In this document: positions 23,501 to 36,333 of the stretch, one piece after another | How positions within the stretch are numbered: the stretch's first letter is position 1 | Layout: every line of letters starts with the position of its first letter | Assembly: GCA_032622095.1 (NCBI GenBank) | Contig: CP136068.1 | Coordinates: 153,415,151 to 153,479,150 of the forward strand | DNA from: Siphonodentalium dalli | Taxonomy: Eukaryota > Mollusca > Scaphopoda > Gadilida > Siphonodentaliidae | Direction of reading: 5' to 3' | DNA length: 64,000 bases | Translations under genes and position numbers: made by a program | Notes under the pieces: model-generated | The model's input: the letters and a program-made list of their open reading frames with translations, nothing else | Told to the model about the DNA's origin: nothing | The model's database searches: none

Positions 23501-24040
23501 TCTACCAAGACATTCTGAGACATCCGAGATATATTAGACGAGAACTGGTACAAAAGCTCATAATTAAAACGCTCTTTAAACTTACCGGTTTAATTGTTCA
23601 ACGAAATAATGAACGCTCTTCATCAGAGGTGACATTCAACTTTGAACGGCTGACAAAAAATGGAAACGTGGTAAAATTATTTGTGTTGAAAGTGAATACC
23701 GGACAATCAACAGTTGGCTCAAATAGCCTCATGGGATCGATGGAATTATTTTGCGCGTATACAATATATATATACTAGCTGATGTACCCGACTTCGTCCG
23801 GGCTATTTACGGATGTATTTGTGATCGCCTCCGACTGGGCAGAATAAACAGCGTCTGGACACACTATTGTTTGATCGGTCCAGAAACCTGAGAATATATG
23901 AGCGATGTCAAGGACAAGGTCGCACGTGATAGACCCGCCCATGTTGTTCCCGGAATCAAAGTAGCCTAGATATATCCAATTTGAGTCGGATCGGTCGAGC
24001 AGTTTTCGAGTCTATATATCTATTATATATTTTGAAAGAT

Positions 24041-24085
24041 CTGTGTGTGTGTGTGTGTGTGTATCTGTCTGTGTGTGTGTGTGTA
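24041..24085. repeat. (GT)n microsatellite
   Basis: An imperfect GT run follows the tail of the first element copy in the composite insertion. Confidence 0.9.
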
Positions 24086-25174
24086 ATCGATGAACTCGAA
24101 AACGACCGACCCGATTTCGATGAAACTTGGTACGTGGGGGGTATTTTCGGCCGGGGGTTAACATATGCCTATTGATTTGCCCGTGCGACGTGACCTTGAC
24201 CTTCAAAACTCATATCTCGGGATCCGCAGTGCTATCACGCCGGATTTAGCACTGCGATGCAGGGAGGATAACTCTATATTCATACGTCGACGAACTTTAG
24301 CAATTTGCAGGCATGCAATTACGCAGCGTGTATTTTTCCCAAAATTATAACATTTACAATATATATTGTCAATTTGCAGGCTATTAAAAATCGTGCATCT
24401 ATCCCAAAATATATCATTTATTACAATTTCTGATATATAAATTTTGTTACAGCTAATATTCTTAGGTCTATTGTCGATAGATTTATTTTTTGTATATTCA
24501 CACCACGCATAGGCTCAAGCTGTTTACATTTACCCCGCGGGTCTGGAATCTCATCCAAGAATCCATTTAGCTGAAATGATACTTCGTTGTTGCGAAATGG
24601 AATCTACCGGTGGCCCCAAGCCGTCAATGTCAACAGCATCGAAATTGTTCAACTTTGACTGCGAGAAAATAATTAGTTAAAATTTACCACACAATGCTAA
24701 TTTATCTTTACGTTGAAGCTTGATAATTAATGAGCGTGTGTATATGAGGCGCGTTTACATACTTTAGTGGAAATCAAATCGGGTAAAACTGGCGGATTTT
24801 TACGGACGAAATTTGATACATAGGGTATCTCGGTATCCGCTGGGCCGATTTCCCGGTATCCGCTTGCCCAATTTCCACCATTTTTGGGGTGTTGGTGTTG
24901 GAAAATTGCCAGACGGATTTTGACAAAATTTGATACTTAGTGGACCATAGTGGTAATTGTTTCCAGGGAGTGTTTTGGACGGGTCAAATCGTGACCCCAC
25001 CTGACCTTGACCTTCAAAATGGTCAATTCAATGTCAAAGCCCGGACGAAGTCGGGTCACCTTCTAGTATATATATATAACACATGCACACAGACAGAAGT
25101 CCCAATATATATACACTAGCTGGTGGATCCGACTTCGTGCGGGCTGTTTCCCCTCTGCTTTTCGGCGAATTGCG

Positions 25175-25690
25175 CGATTTGACCTTGAATTGATCATTTT
25201 GAAGGTCAAGGTCAGTTCTGGGTCACGATTTGACCCGCCCAAAACACTCCCCGGACAAAAGGAACCTAGGTATCAAATTTCGTCGAAAACCCGTCAAAAT
25301 TGCGATTTGACCTTGAATTGACAATTTTGAAGGTCAAGGTCAGGTCGGGGTCACGATTTGACCCGTCCAAAACACTCCCCGGACAAAAGTATCCCTTGTA
25401 TCAAATTTCGTCGAAATCCGTCCGATTTGACCTTGAATTGACCTTTTTGAAGGTCAAGGTCAGATCGGAGTAACGATTTGACCCGTCCAGAAGACTCTCC
25501 GGACAAAAGTACCTCTAGGTATCAAATTTCGTCGAAATCCGTCCCGTTTTACCAGATTTGACCTTGAATTGACCTTTTTGAAGGTCAATGTCAGGTCGGG
25601 GTCACAATTTGACCCATTGAAAACACTCCCTGGACAAAATTACCCCTAGGTATCAAATTTCGTCAAAATCCGTCTGGCAGTTTTCCCGGC
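25175..25690. repeat. Tandem array with inverted TGACCTTGA / TCAAGGTCA pairs
   Basis: About four to five units of roughly 125 bp. Each begins TTTGACCTTGAATTGA, then GAAGGTCAAGGTCAG, then a GACCCGTCCAAAACACTCCC segment and a TTTCGTCGAAATCCGTC segment. TCAAGGTCA is the consensus monomer site of ERR/FTZ-F1-type nuclear receptors. That it binds anything here is not shown. Confidence 0.8.
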
Positions 25691-26513
25691 CATAGCTAAC
25701 ACAAAGACAGAAGTCCCAAAATATATATTAGAAGATAATAGAATACAAATATTTATTGGATGATGTCATATTTACTTATTAGCGGATGCGGACAAAAAAT
25801 AGAGGAATATCTTCCTTTTTCTGGTCGGGAAAGACTCGATTTGTCTCAAAATTAAGCAGAAAATAACCATATATATATATACTAGAAGGTGACCCGACTT
25901 CGTCCGGGCTTTGACCTTGAATTGTCCATTTTGAAGGTCAAGTGGGGTCACGATTTGACCAGTCCAAAACACTGCCCGGACAAAAGCACCCGAAAAAAGT
26001 ACCCGTCAAAATCCATCCTGTTTTACCCAATTTGACCTCGAATTGATCATTTAGAAGGTCAAGGACAGGTCGGGGTCACGATTTGACCCGTCCAAAACAC
26101 TCAGTAAACCCACGTATCAAATTTCGTCGCACGGGCAAATGAATATGCTTATGAGACTCCCCATTCGAAAGTATCCCCACATACCAAGTTTCATCGAAAT
26201 CCCATGATATTCGGGCGTTTGACCTTGAAATGACCCGATTTCAAGGTCAACGTCACGTCGTACGGGCAAATTAATAGTTTTATGCCACTCCCGGGCCGAA
26301 GTTACCCCCACATACCAAGTTTCATCGAAATCCCATGATATTCGGTCGTTTGACCTTGAAATTACCCGATTTTAAGGTCAAGGTCACGTCGCACAGGCAA
26401 ATTAATAGGCCCCATGTCACTCCCCCGGCCGAAAATAGTCCCCACATACCAAGTTTCATCGAAATCGGCTCGGCCGTTTTCGAGTCCATCGATTACAGAC
26501 AGACATACAGACA

Positions 26514-26551
26514 GACACACACACACTACACACACACACACACACACACAG
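26514..26551. repeat. (CA)n microsatellite
   Basis: A CA run lies at the tail of the first module, preceded by CAGACAGACATACAGACAGA. Confidence 0.9.
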
Positions 26552-26624
26552 ATCTTCCAAAATATATATTAGACTAGCCGATGAGCCCGACGTTGTCCGG
26601 GCTATTTCAAAAACCAAATTTCAA

Positions 26625-28000
26625 GTCGATAGCTCCACCCGTTTCCGATATCTGGTCTGCGCATGCGCGAAGCTGGCGTCACACCGGGCTTGGCGGACCC
26701 GATAAAATTCGTATCCGGGGCAAGATACATTCACATAGCAAATTTCAAGTCGATAGCTCCACCCGTTTCCGAGATCTCGTCTGCGCATGCGCGATGAGCC
26801 CGACGTTGTCCGGCCTATTCAAAACCCAAATATCAAGTCGATAGCTCCACCCCGTTTCCGAGATCTGGTCCTGCGCCATGCGCGAAGCTGACGTCGCACG
26901 GGCTCGGCGACCCGATAAAATTCGTATCCGGGGCAAGATACATTCACATACCAAATTATCAAGTCGATAGCTCCATCCGTTTCCGAGATCTCGTCTGCGC
27001 ATGCGCGAAGCTGGCGTCGCACGGGCTCGGCGACCCGATAAAATTCGTATCCGGGACAAGATACATTCACATAGCAAATTTCAAGTCGATGGCTCCACCC
27101 GTTTCCGAGATCTCGTCTGCGCATGCGCGAAGCAGGCGCCGCACGGGCTCGCCAATACGACAACGTCCACCGCCCTGGTCAAACTACACACACGTACCAA
27201 GTTTCGTCCCGATCGGGTCGAGAATCGTTAGATTTTTATTAATGACATACAGACAGACAGACATACAGACAGACAGAGGTCTTCAAAATATATATGAGAC
27301 TAGCCGATGAGCCCGACGTTGTCCGGGCTATTCAAAAACCAAATTTCAAGTCGATAGCTCCACCCGTTTCCGAGATCTGGTCTGCGCATGCGATAGCTCT
27401 ACCCGTTTCCGAGATCTGGTCTGCGCATGCGCGAAGCTGGCGTCGCACGGACTCGGCGACCCGATAAAATTCGTATCCGGGGCAAGATACATTCACATAC
27501 CAAATTTCAAGTCGATAGCTCCACCCGTTTCCGAGATCTCGTCTGCGCATGCGCGAAGCAGCTCCACCCGTTTCCGAGATCTGGTCTGCACATGCGCGAA
27601 GCTGGCGTCGCACGGGCTCGGCGACCCGATAAAATCCGTATCCGGGGCAAGATACATTCACATAACAAATTTCAAGTCGATAGCTCCACCCGTTTTCCGA
27701 GATCTCGTCTGCGCATTGCGCGAAGCTGGCGTCGCACGGGCTCGGCGACCCGATAAAATTCGTATCCGGGGCAAGATACATTCACATACCAAATTTCAAG
27801 TCGATAGCTCCACCCGTTTCCGAGATCTCGTCTGCGCATGCGCGAAGCTGGTGTCGCACGGGCTCGGCGACCCCGATAAAATTCGCATCCGGGGCAAGAT
27901 ACATTCACATAGCAAAATTTCAAGTCGATAGCTCCACCCGTTTTCCGAGATCTCGTCTGCGCATGCGCGAAGCGGGCGCCGCACGGGGCTGGCCAATACG
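26625..28000. repeat. Tandem array of NRF1-type palindromes
   Basis: About eleven to twelve units of roughly 125 bp, each with TCAAGTCGATAGCTCCACCC, GTTTCCGAGATCTCGTC and then TGCGCATGCGCG. The palindromic core fits the NRF1 consensus YGCGCAYGCGCR. Perfect cores occur near 26658, 26782, 26994, 27117, 27420, 27541, 27831 and 27956, and variants near 26870, 27382, 27587 and 27709. All long reading frames here follow the repeat and are not genes. Confidence 0.9.
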
Positions 28001-28261
28001 ACAACGACGACCGCCTGGTCAAACTACACTCACGTACCATGTTTCGTCCCGATCGGTCAAGAATCGTAGATTTGTATTAATGACAGACAGACAGACAGAC
28101 AAACATACAGACAGAGGTCTTCAAAATATATATGAGATATCTGACAAAATGGTGTAACTTTTCCATGTTTCGTCGTTAATTTGTTCTTCTCCTCTTCCAT
28201 TTCTGATTGTTGTGTTGTTCTTTTTGCTTGTTTGTGCATTTTTTAATTTGCTATTGCATAG

Positions 28262-28610
28262 TGATTTCGACCATTATCACGTGACTGATAAGTTTGTGAT
28301 AACCCACCCTTCGTGGGCTTACATGAGAATTGTATGAATCGGACGCACGACACCACATCGAGGCGTAAATATCACGTGACATAGGGTGATAATCCACCCT
28401 TCGAGGTATTTACATGAGAATTGTAAGGATCAGACACACGACACCACATCGAGGCGCAAATATCACGTGAGATGGGGTGATAATCCGCCCTTCGAGTATT
28501 ACATGATAATTGCATGGAAGTTCCGACACGCGATCTCACATGGAGGCGCGCATATCACGTGACATATAGGGTGATAATCCACCCTCCGGGGGTTAACGTG
28601 GGACTTGTTG
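28262..28610. repeat. E-box tandem array, U2 copy (4 units)
   Basis: The 93-bp repeat is the same as at 1725-2055, with CACGTG cores near 28279, 28372, 28465 and 28555. The flanks align with U1. Confidence 0.85.
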
Positions 28611-29680
28611 CTAAAGTCCACAACATCCGCCTACACATATGTGTAAAGATTACTTTGTGACATATATCCGCAAAATGTCAACTATTAGGATGACTACACA
28701 TATAGATGTTCGTGCAACACAAAGGAATAGCTTTTTGTTAACCGTTGAGTTTCAAGCTCCGAATTGTCACGTGTTAGATGTAGTCAATTTTTGTCCGCAT
28801 ATATATAGGAGAAGGCATTGGCATTGGACATTTAATGCTGCACCAGCACAGCTACCGTCATGAACTCCGCCATGAAAGTGTTATCATGGGGTTTTGATGG
28901 TCAGATATCTAATTTCAAAGGAGGGTTTTTTTTAACTCATTTTGAATGTTTGTCAGGCTAACAAACATTCATATGACCGTGTTTGGTAAAGAGCGTCCAT
29001 TCATGGGCCGTGTGTTGCCAATTTTTATATAAGATTTATAAAAATACATATATTTAGCATATTAGTTTTTGATATATGTCCACTTTTGAATACCATATAT
29101 AGCGGAGTGTTCCCACCACATTGATGTTAGACCTGAAAACATTTAAAACTCCCTGAAGATTAAACATTTTATGATATTATAATCTTCTAAAACTTGTATA
29201 TGATCGGAAACAATCCCTTATTGACACTTAGCCTATCTGGTGGTGTGACCACAAACCCCTTCGCACACTTCACAAAAACTTGTTACTTGTTCGATTGCAG
29301 CATTTTATTACATCGCTAATCGCGTGCACCTGATAAAATTAACACGTGATGCACTTGCGAGTACATTGAAGAGTATCCAGTAACGAAGACTTCCATTGCA
29401 CTATTAAATATATAGCATATAACATATGATTGAACGCAATGTATATTTAAGGGTTTAAACCCCCCCCCCCCCCCCCCCCCCACAAAGACAAAAACATGCC
29501 ATTTTCAATAGTTTGAGAAGTATTGTAAAAGTCATAATTTTAAAATCGTTTTATGATATATGTATAATTATGTTGTAGTAAACATGGTATAACATATACA
29601 TAATAGCACAACACGATTTCAAATTTATGTTTTTTACAATACTGATCAACCCTGAGCTCTTTATATAGTGCCTATAAAAG
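28611..29680. other. Non-coding stretch of U2
   Basis: This aligns with 2056-3125 in U1 and 47800-48900 in U3. It ends with a poly(C) run of about 22 at 29460-29481. No gene is seen. Confidence 0.6.
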
Positions 29681-29766
29681 GAATCCCATTGTATCCGGAC
29701 ATCACATATATCTGCATGATGTATACATCATGCAGATATATGTGATGTCCGGATACAATGGGATTC
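29681..29766. repeat. 86-bp perfect palindrome
   Basis: Two 43-bp arms read GAATCCCATTGTATCCGGAC... inward and meet at GTA|TAC with no loop. An A-run and a T-run flank them. It is present only in U2, between TATAGTGCCT and the shared ACATGCGTTAAAACTACCTG block. Confidence 0.95.
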
Positions 29767-30043
29767 TTTTTATTATTTTTGTACCCAGATTACTTCTGAT
29801 TTTAGTACATGCGTTAAAACTACCTGACGTATATACGTGCACGTGCTAACAGGTGACCATGGTTAGCGACATATATATAATACAATATAGTGATTATTCG
29901 TGAAGTGTGTGGGAAGGCTTGCGGTCAAACCGTCGGGTTTCAAATCAATCGAAGTTGTTGAATCTCTTGATCCCGATCACATTCCCTGGATCCATTTTCC
30001 AACACCGGTCTTCCTCGATAAGAGGCACGGACAAATAACCATG

Positions 30044-30400
30044 CACAACAGTAACCAAAAATCGAATACAAGTGTTTCATTGTTTCTACCGCCATAATAC
30101 AAATACTAACAATAGCTAATTATATTAACACTCGCGCCAATCGTACCAAATACTTCAAATCGTCCTTAAACACAAATTTCCACGGCAAGTAGCCAATCTC
30201 GATCTAGCCCGATAAACTCTGGAAGGCAATACATATTACGTACATCAAAACTTATCACCATGCTGTAAATACGTTTGTATCGTCATCTTGATTTCATGTG
30301 TGTTGCTATAGTATGTTGGGAGAGGGGCTTCATAAGTTGTAAAAACTTGTGCCCCAATCCCTTTTGTATATTATGCAAATAAAATATGTTTCAAGTCAAA
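30044..30400 (+). mobile_element. LINE 3' UTR insertion, U2-specific
   Basis: The end of the element shares GAGAGGGGCTT, ACTTGTGCCCC and AAATAAAATATGTTTCAAGT-like blocks with the LINE tail at 6350-6443, so they belong to one family inserted independently. U1 lacks it near 4290. Short CCATGCA copies flank it. Confidence 0.7.
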
Positions 30401-32583
30401 GCCATGCATGGATGTCTATCCGGAATGTTCTTGTGTTTTTGATTGAAAATAATCTTCATTCTTTTCTTTGCCATGGTGAGCTGAAAAATTGCCTACGGAA
30501 ATTCTAACTAATTTTTTATCAAATTGGAACATTTAATTATTGTCATTGCTATATCAATCCCATAAGATTTTTTCCGACGCATCTGAGTTAGTGCATGTAA
30601 ATAAGTAGTTTGTGTCGGAAGCGACAAATACAACCTAACAGTATACAAAGTTTAATTTGAGGTATGTCCAAAGATCATACATGTATGTCGCTATAATGAA
30701 GTCTGTTCTTGTGACATAGAAAAATTCTGTTCAAATTCTATAAAAATGTCACCAAACAAAGTCATTCTTGTATTGAATCTGTCAGTCAGTGACAGTTAGT
30801 TATGACAACCTTCTGGTCGTCTGGTTTCGGTGGGTGGTAATTAATTACGTCACTGCGAACACTTTCTACGACTTACTAACCGTTAGCATTTATGACCCAT
30901 GAAAATCATCTCCACATGGGTTCATTAGTCCGAATTATTGTCATGTATTTACTCCTTGCTAGAAATGTGACAGTTCAGTAACTTACACACATATTCCTAC
31001 TTATGTTGTATTGTTTCTGTGAGCAGCGCTTGAAACCAGTTTTCTCCTGCTATGATATACAAGAAGTGTGAGAATCAGATCGGGAAATTATCCGAAGTTG
31101 AAGGGACACAAGGCATTCAACGTGGGTCCATGCGGAATAAAATAAATTTAATAAACGTCTGTAAAACAACTATCATCAACAAGTACATGTGAACATAGAC
31201 CGACTACCGAGATGTCGCATTTCGAAACAATTGTTATGTAGACATTATTGTTACAGTGGAATTCAAGTCCAATAATATACAAACGTTTAATCAAAACTAG
31301 ACGCTCAAATGTCGTTGTTGGTTTCTATATTCCCTACTTCGTAGAATAAAGTAACCAGATTTCCATTATTTAACTGTCCGCTGAGTAAGAAGTAATGTTA
31401 CAGATGGCAGATAAGCCGGAATGCAAACCTAAATCGCGCGTTATCGAGATATATTTGTACAGTTTATATGAATACTAGTCCCATGCAGATACTCCTTACT
31501 GTTATTGTATAGTCAGTGAGTGGCTTCAGTTCTCGCCCCGTATCAACCTCATTTTTTTTTTACAGGATATGTGCCACGTGTTGCCAGATCCACTATCCGT
31601 CCATTAATTATATTACGTCATGTGCATGGAAATTCGTAACTTAGATTGTTATTACATGTACATTTTATTTTAAGATAACCTGTTAACCTGGACGTTTACA
31701 GAAGACATCTTCGACCAAACTTAATGATTTTTCTGTATATTCTGTATATATTGAAATTGGCGTATAATGCCCCTTTAAATTGTTTCACGATAATATTCCG
31801 CATACAATTCACGTTATAAACCCAAGTCAGGATGTCGCATCCGGGTTTTTACAGTGTCGGTGTGAACTAGCTATGACAGAAACGTCCAGATGTATAAAAC
31901 TCGCGCTCTCAATACGATGACATGATGCACACCACCGCCATGAGTGACATCTGATTTACATATATCAGTCTCAGTTAATTACAGACCCGCATCACCAGTA
32001 TGGATCTGAGTGTATGTCTACACAGACTGCAGTCATATATCGAGGTATCGAGAAAATCTGCATGTTGACTGGTGCAACAATTTTAAAATATCGCACCAAT
32101 TCCAGTATTATGCCACGTGAAAAGCGTGCTATACGAAAGTGGGTTATTTATGAAAAGGCCACAATGTTTAGTATCATATGCAATTCATTGTTTAATATAT
32201 GTGCAAGTATATGTGTGCAGCTATTAGTTTAGAAGGAACAACATTCATGCAGCACTCTGGGGATCGACTGTATAACATTGCCGGAAGCAGATATCTGGAA
32301 CTATTTTTAAATGAATGAATACTTTATTCTTAGCTATATATACATGCGAATTGGAGATAAAGCAACACGTCAACTTTTTAAAGTTTAAATATTAAATTGC
32401 TGAAGGTAAATTATGAGTTTCGTGATGGATTCCATGAAGTGATAAAGTCTTTAGAACGCGTGTTTGGTTACGTCTGTCATCTGAGCCGAGAAATTAACCA
32501 TCGGGATATACCAACCGTAGAGATAAAGATTAGCATCTAAATTAGAACTGATTGGAAACTTACGACTCTGTGAACTCCTTCCT
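30401..32583. other. Non-coding stretch of U2
   Basis: This aligns with 4300-7110 in U1 minus the LINE insertion, whose empty site is near 31925-31935. No gene is seen. Confidence 0.6.
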
Positions 32584-32870
32584 TCTGATAATGACCATAA
32601 CAATCGGTGACGTAAAGCACTACAGAACAAATTGTTTACGATGCGCGAGATTGGTACTCAGCGGGGAATTCCCAGAGCCCCGGGTGCAAGAGGGAGAGCT
32701 ATGGCCACAGAGACATTACCGGCAAGCCATATCAGACGGAAGGATAAATTACAAGAAGATAAGTTACAGATCATCTTACGTCAGACCAGAAGCCATCAGA
32801 CCTGTTTACATATTAATGGCACTGGTCGGGGATACGTTTACTTTAGGCGGGATCGAAAACCGCACAATTA
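32584..32870 (+). repeat. R1 repeat, copy 1 (U2)
   Basis: Counterpart of 7112-7400, with the GAGATTGGTACTCAGCGGGG core at about 32648. Small length changes break the frame relative to U1, which argues against coding. Confidence 0.65.
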
Positions 32871-33271
32871 TTTCAAGTATATTTTATGGAGTCGTAAATA
32901 TTAAATTATATATTTTTGCTTCTGACCAGTGACATTCCGAATTACACTTTAAGGGTACGTGCATATACTGGCAAGTATGCACGTTATGGTTTGCAGTCAT
33001 TTTGTCGTAAAAAACGATACGGTGCCATAATATGAACGGAAACAAGCACATAAAGTGCGTATGTGCCATGCACAGCTAACTACGTGCGAAGTAAAATCTC
33101 TGTAGTTCCACTGGTAACGATGCTATACCGCAATTTTCCTGTAAATATCATGCAATTATCTAGCAAGAATAAATCATACATGTATTTGAAGGCAAATTCC
33201 AATAGCACAAGCTGTTACAAGTGGAATCAGATAAATGTTACTTCTCATGTCTTTCCTTTGGTTAAGATGCA

Positions 33272-33855
33272 TATTAGATAGATAGATAATGATTTATTGG
33301 CAAAAAACATCCACACGAGGACAGTTTGCTAATACAATGGATAATAGTATACAAAACATGTGATAATAAAATATACCAGAACAAAATTACATAATATGCT
33401 AAGATGTACAAGGAGTCTCAGGATCATGTATCATATTTATGGTTTCCTAACTGTTATTTGCTCAGCACGAGTATCGATGAAGCGACGGATCAGTTTACAT
33501 ATTATTCGTGTTAGAGTGGGACAGTCATTTGTCAATATAGTAGTAAATTGATCGTTGGCGTTAATGCGATGAAAATTCGGATTAGGGTTAACCATTGAAT
33601 CGAGAAGCTCTCTTCGTAGTTGTGAATATGCAGTGCATTCCATAAGGAAATGTATTTCATCTTCTACGACATCATCGCAGCAAAACACACACTTTCTATT
33701 TTCTAATTTTACTGGGGGCTGTAAATGACGCCCCTTTTCTATAGCAAGTACATGGTTACTGATTCTGAATCTGGTGAAAGCTATTCTGTCTTCCAATGAT
33801 TTCGCGTTCAGAAGATAGGGCTCAAGCCTATACTCTTTCTTGTAAAGCCGATATG
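33272..33855 (-). mobile_element. LINE 3' end, U2-specific
   Basis: On the minus strand the frame 33796 to 33437 encodes FTRFRISNHVLAIEKGRHLQ followed by a zinc-knuckle CVFCCDDVVEDEIHFLMEC, the usual C-terminus of several LINE families. A 3' UTR and an ATCTATCTATCT tail follow. U1 has the uninterrupted site near 8035-8045. Confidence 0.85.
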
Positions 33856-34074
33856 TTCATCGGTTCCGTTCATATTCTGGCGCCATGTGGTTTTCTATGA
33901 CGAAATGCCCGCAAAAACATACCGTGCAAACTTGCCAGCGTATGAACGTAGCCTAACGCTCCATTAATATGCGAATTGATATGTTGACGGAAATTTGTAG
34001 GTTACATTCATGTTGTTCGTATCTACATTTTCGTATCCACATTGTTGGATCTCCAGATGAAGGCCCCCCATAGT

Positions 34075-34315
34075 TGATGCAAATCCCCAATAAGACGAAT
34101 AAGACCATACTACATACAAATATATATCACTACAATATTATGTGCGACATACTGTGTCGTGACAACAAATGAAATTATGAATGCATCTCCTTTCACTACA
34201 TTGCTATAAATTATGTTTCTATATTATGTATGTATACATACACTTGACCATATTTGGTGTAAATGTATAATAAATTCATTGACTGATTGGTTTATTGATT
34301 CATTGATTCATATGC
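34075..34315 (+). mobile_element. LINE 3' UTR fragment with (ATTG)n tail, U2
   Basis: Orthologous to 8255-8505. The same family occurs on the minus strand at 56705-56990. Confidence 0.7.
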
Positions 34316-36046
34316 AGTTGTACGGGATTTAGATTGCTATTAAATGTTGGAGGGGTCGGAATTGGGACCGTCTTCCGTCTTTTACATATACATTTATCTC
34401 CCGTCGATGTTCACTGTTGTGATCGGAATGCAGTGGCTCAGCCTTCATTTTGTCATTTTCATAACGATTCAACTGATAATCTTTGTTATAAATAGTACCC
34501 GGCTCAAAACAAGTCACCTAATTCCGATGCATGTATTATCTTTAAGTTCAACTGTAAATACATGTACCTGTAAATACCTGTAGTTCAGAATATATTTTCA
34601 GTTCGAAATAAATGCAAATCAGCGGCATCGAATCTTGAATTCCCAGTTATGAACAGCCTTGGGTTATATGGGAGAGTGACACGTTGATCACCTGAGAGCA
34701 TACATGCAATAAGTCTGTTATGTTTATAATAGGGAGTTTAAGTGTCCCGTCTAATGCCCAGGTATCGCGCATATCGTCCATCATGTCGAGACTTCATTCT
34801 CTGACACATTTAACTCTCATTTCTTTTGATAGTCACTGTTGGAGACGGAATGGACATCGGGATCAACTCTTACTGGTGGTGACCACTTCAAGAAATTCAA
34901 AAGAGATTAAAACTTTAGATTGAAATGAAACAACGTGTGTTGGAAGTGTGTTGATGGTGTAACAATAGCCGGTTCTCAAACGATAAAATTAGGAATCATT
35001 CGACCCAAGTGCATCATTATAGAAGTAACTACATTGGCGATCGACTAATGAATAATCTTTGTTAGAGGTGCTACAATAACTCACGGTGGGATTACGCAAG
35101 GATCACAGAGGAACACAGGCATCCCCATACAGCAACCGATATGTGTTTTAGGACCAGGCGCCCATTTATTTCAGTTTATTCGTAAACTATGGTGATGATT
35201 GCACAACACTCCATGTGGGTCAGGTCGAAAGGGCATCGGATCTGGTCTGTGTAATCGATGGTATTGTGATCGCGAGGGAAAATAAATGATGAATTGAATT
35301 TCTTGTTCTGCTATTCGGAACAGTGGGACTAAAACCATGTATATAGCAACATGGTATCCTCCGACAGTTCGCTGCATATATCTCGCTGAATATGTCAACT
35401 TTTGTAGACTACAAACGTACTGCGACAACGACTCTCATCTGAAGGATAATGTACTTCCAACATATTAAAAGGGGTATTAATCTTCAAATTCTGTTGCTTC
35501 TCGTATTAAGATAAAATGGTCCACCCCATCTTCACTAGTATATAATGGCCGATGGATACATTTATGTTCACGTAGCACATATGCAAGGATTCAAAATCAC
35601 AGGCGAATGTCTCATTTTTTATGATTGCGCTGCGTGTTTTATCAAAATAAAATAACCATAACCGACATTTCGCAAGAATAAAGATTAAAGTCACAATTTA
35701 CATATTAGTTATTATATGGTCTTGTTCATAGAATTATATGATATAACCCTGGACAGGGTAGAGTTAAATTGGGTATGAAGATTGTAAACATGTTGTCGAC
35801 ATCCGATAACATGGACACAACTGGCTATATTTGACCAATTTCCTCACGGATGAGAAGAGAAAATACAAGAGCGAATTTCAGGGACAAATATATATTTAAT
35901 AGTCAACACGTATTATTTATATATATCAAACTTAACAAAATGTCAACAAAACAGAACAATAATAAGGATGGCATATATGACTAGAGTAGTTTTTATGAAT
36001 TTGATAATTATCTCCCTTGTGCGATAAATTGTAGAGACTTTCTGAT
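34316..36046. other. Non-coding stretch downstream of PRDM copy B
   Basis: This aligns with 8506-10228. No gene is seen. Confidence 0.6.
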
Positions 36047-36333
36047 TTAGAATCCGCCATTTAGTTGCACCATCGGAGCCCGGAAATGATTTTGGTATGA
36101 TGCGTGGAGTAGATCTGGTGAGCTGTGTGACGTCGACATCCAAGCAGGTTGCGTCCACATCAGTGAGTTCCAGGACATGTCGACTTGTCTGCTTGGTTGT
36201 GAGTAGGGTATCATGTGGTTGAAACTGGTTCCATACCCTGAGTCGTCTGCTTCTTGGTTGTTGCTATGCGACAGTCGTGTTGACGAGTTCGGTGTTTCGT
36301 GTTTAAGATTGGTCCTATCAGCTTCCACTTTAT
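36047..36333 (-). CDS. PRDM14: PRDM14-like B, coding exon 7 (C-terminal tail)
   Basis: Acceptor TTCTCGCAG|ATAAAG, 287 bp with stop TAA at 36047. The tail runs [18 protein letters not shown] to VQLNGGF. No finger is seen in it. Confidence 0.85.

Larger units (their letters stand above)
23772..25735. mobile_element. Composite insertion of the CCCGACTTCGTCCGGGC family
   Basis: It starts in a TATATATATACTAG context with a GTACCCGACTTCGTCCGGGC head. It includes a (GT)n tail after CGGTCGAGCAGTTTTCGAG (24000-24085), then inverted pieces ending near 25070, and a second head at 25119. U1 has the empty site near 1510-1540. The head and the TTTCGTCGAAATC / CAGACAGA tail style resemble ends of RTE-like retroelements known from invertebrates. 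No RT is seen, so the class is uncertain. Confidence 0.6.
25880..28133 (+). mobile_element. Three-module insertion of the CCCGACTTCGTCCGGGC family
   Basis: Modules start at about 25884, 26573 and 27299, each with an ACTAG head and a CCCGAC(T/G)T(C/T)GTCCGGGC block. Each ends with a TTTCGTC/CATCG...CGATCGG segment, CAGACAGACAGAC repeats and TCTTC(C/A)AAAATATATAT. The empty site is kept in U3 (AAAATAACCATTAAAATATC near 47110). The local base composition is far more GC- and CpG-rich than its surroundings. Confidence 0.75.

Noticed and set aside
26745-28040. Long open frames on both strands with repeated motifs such as RIRGKIHSHSKFQVDS
   Set aside because: They follow a 125-bp tandem repeat, shift frame between units and occur in several frames at once.
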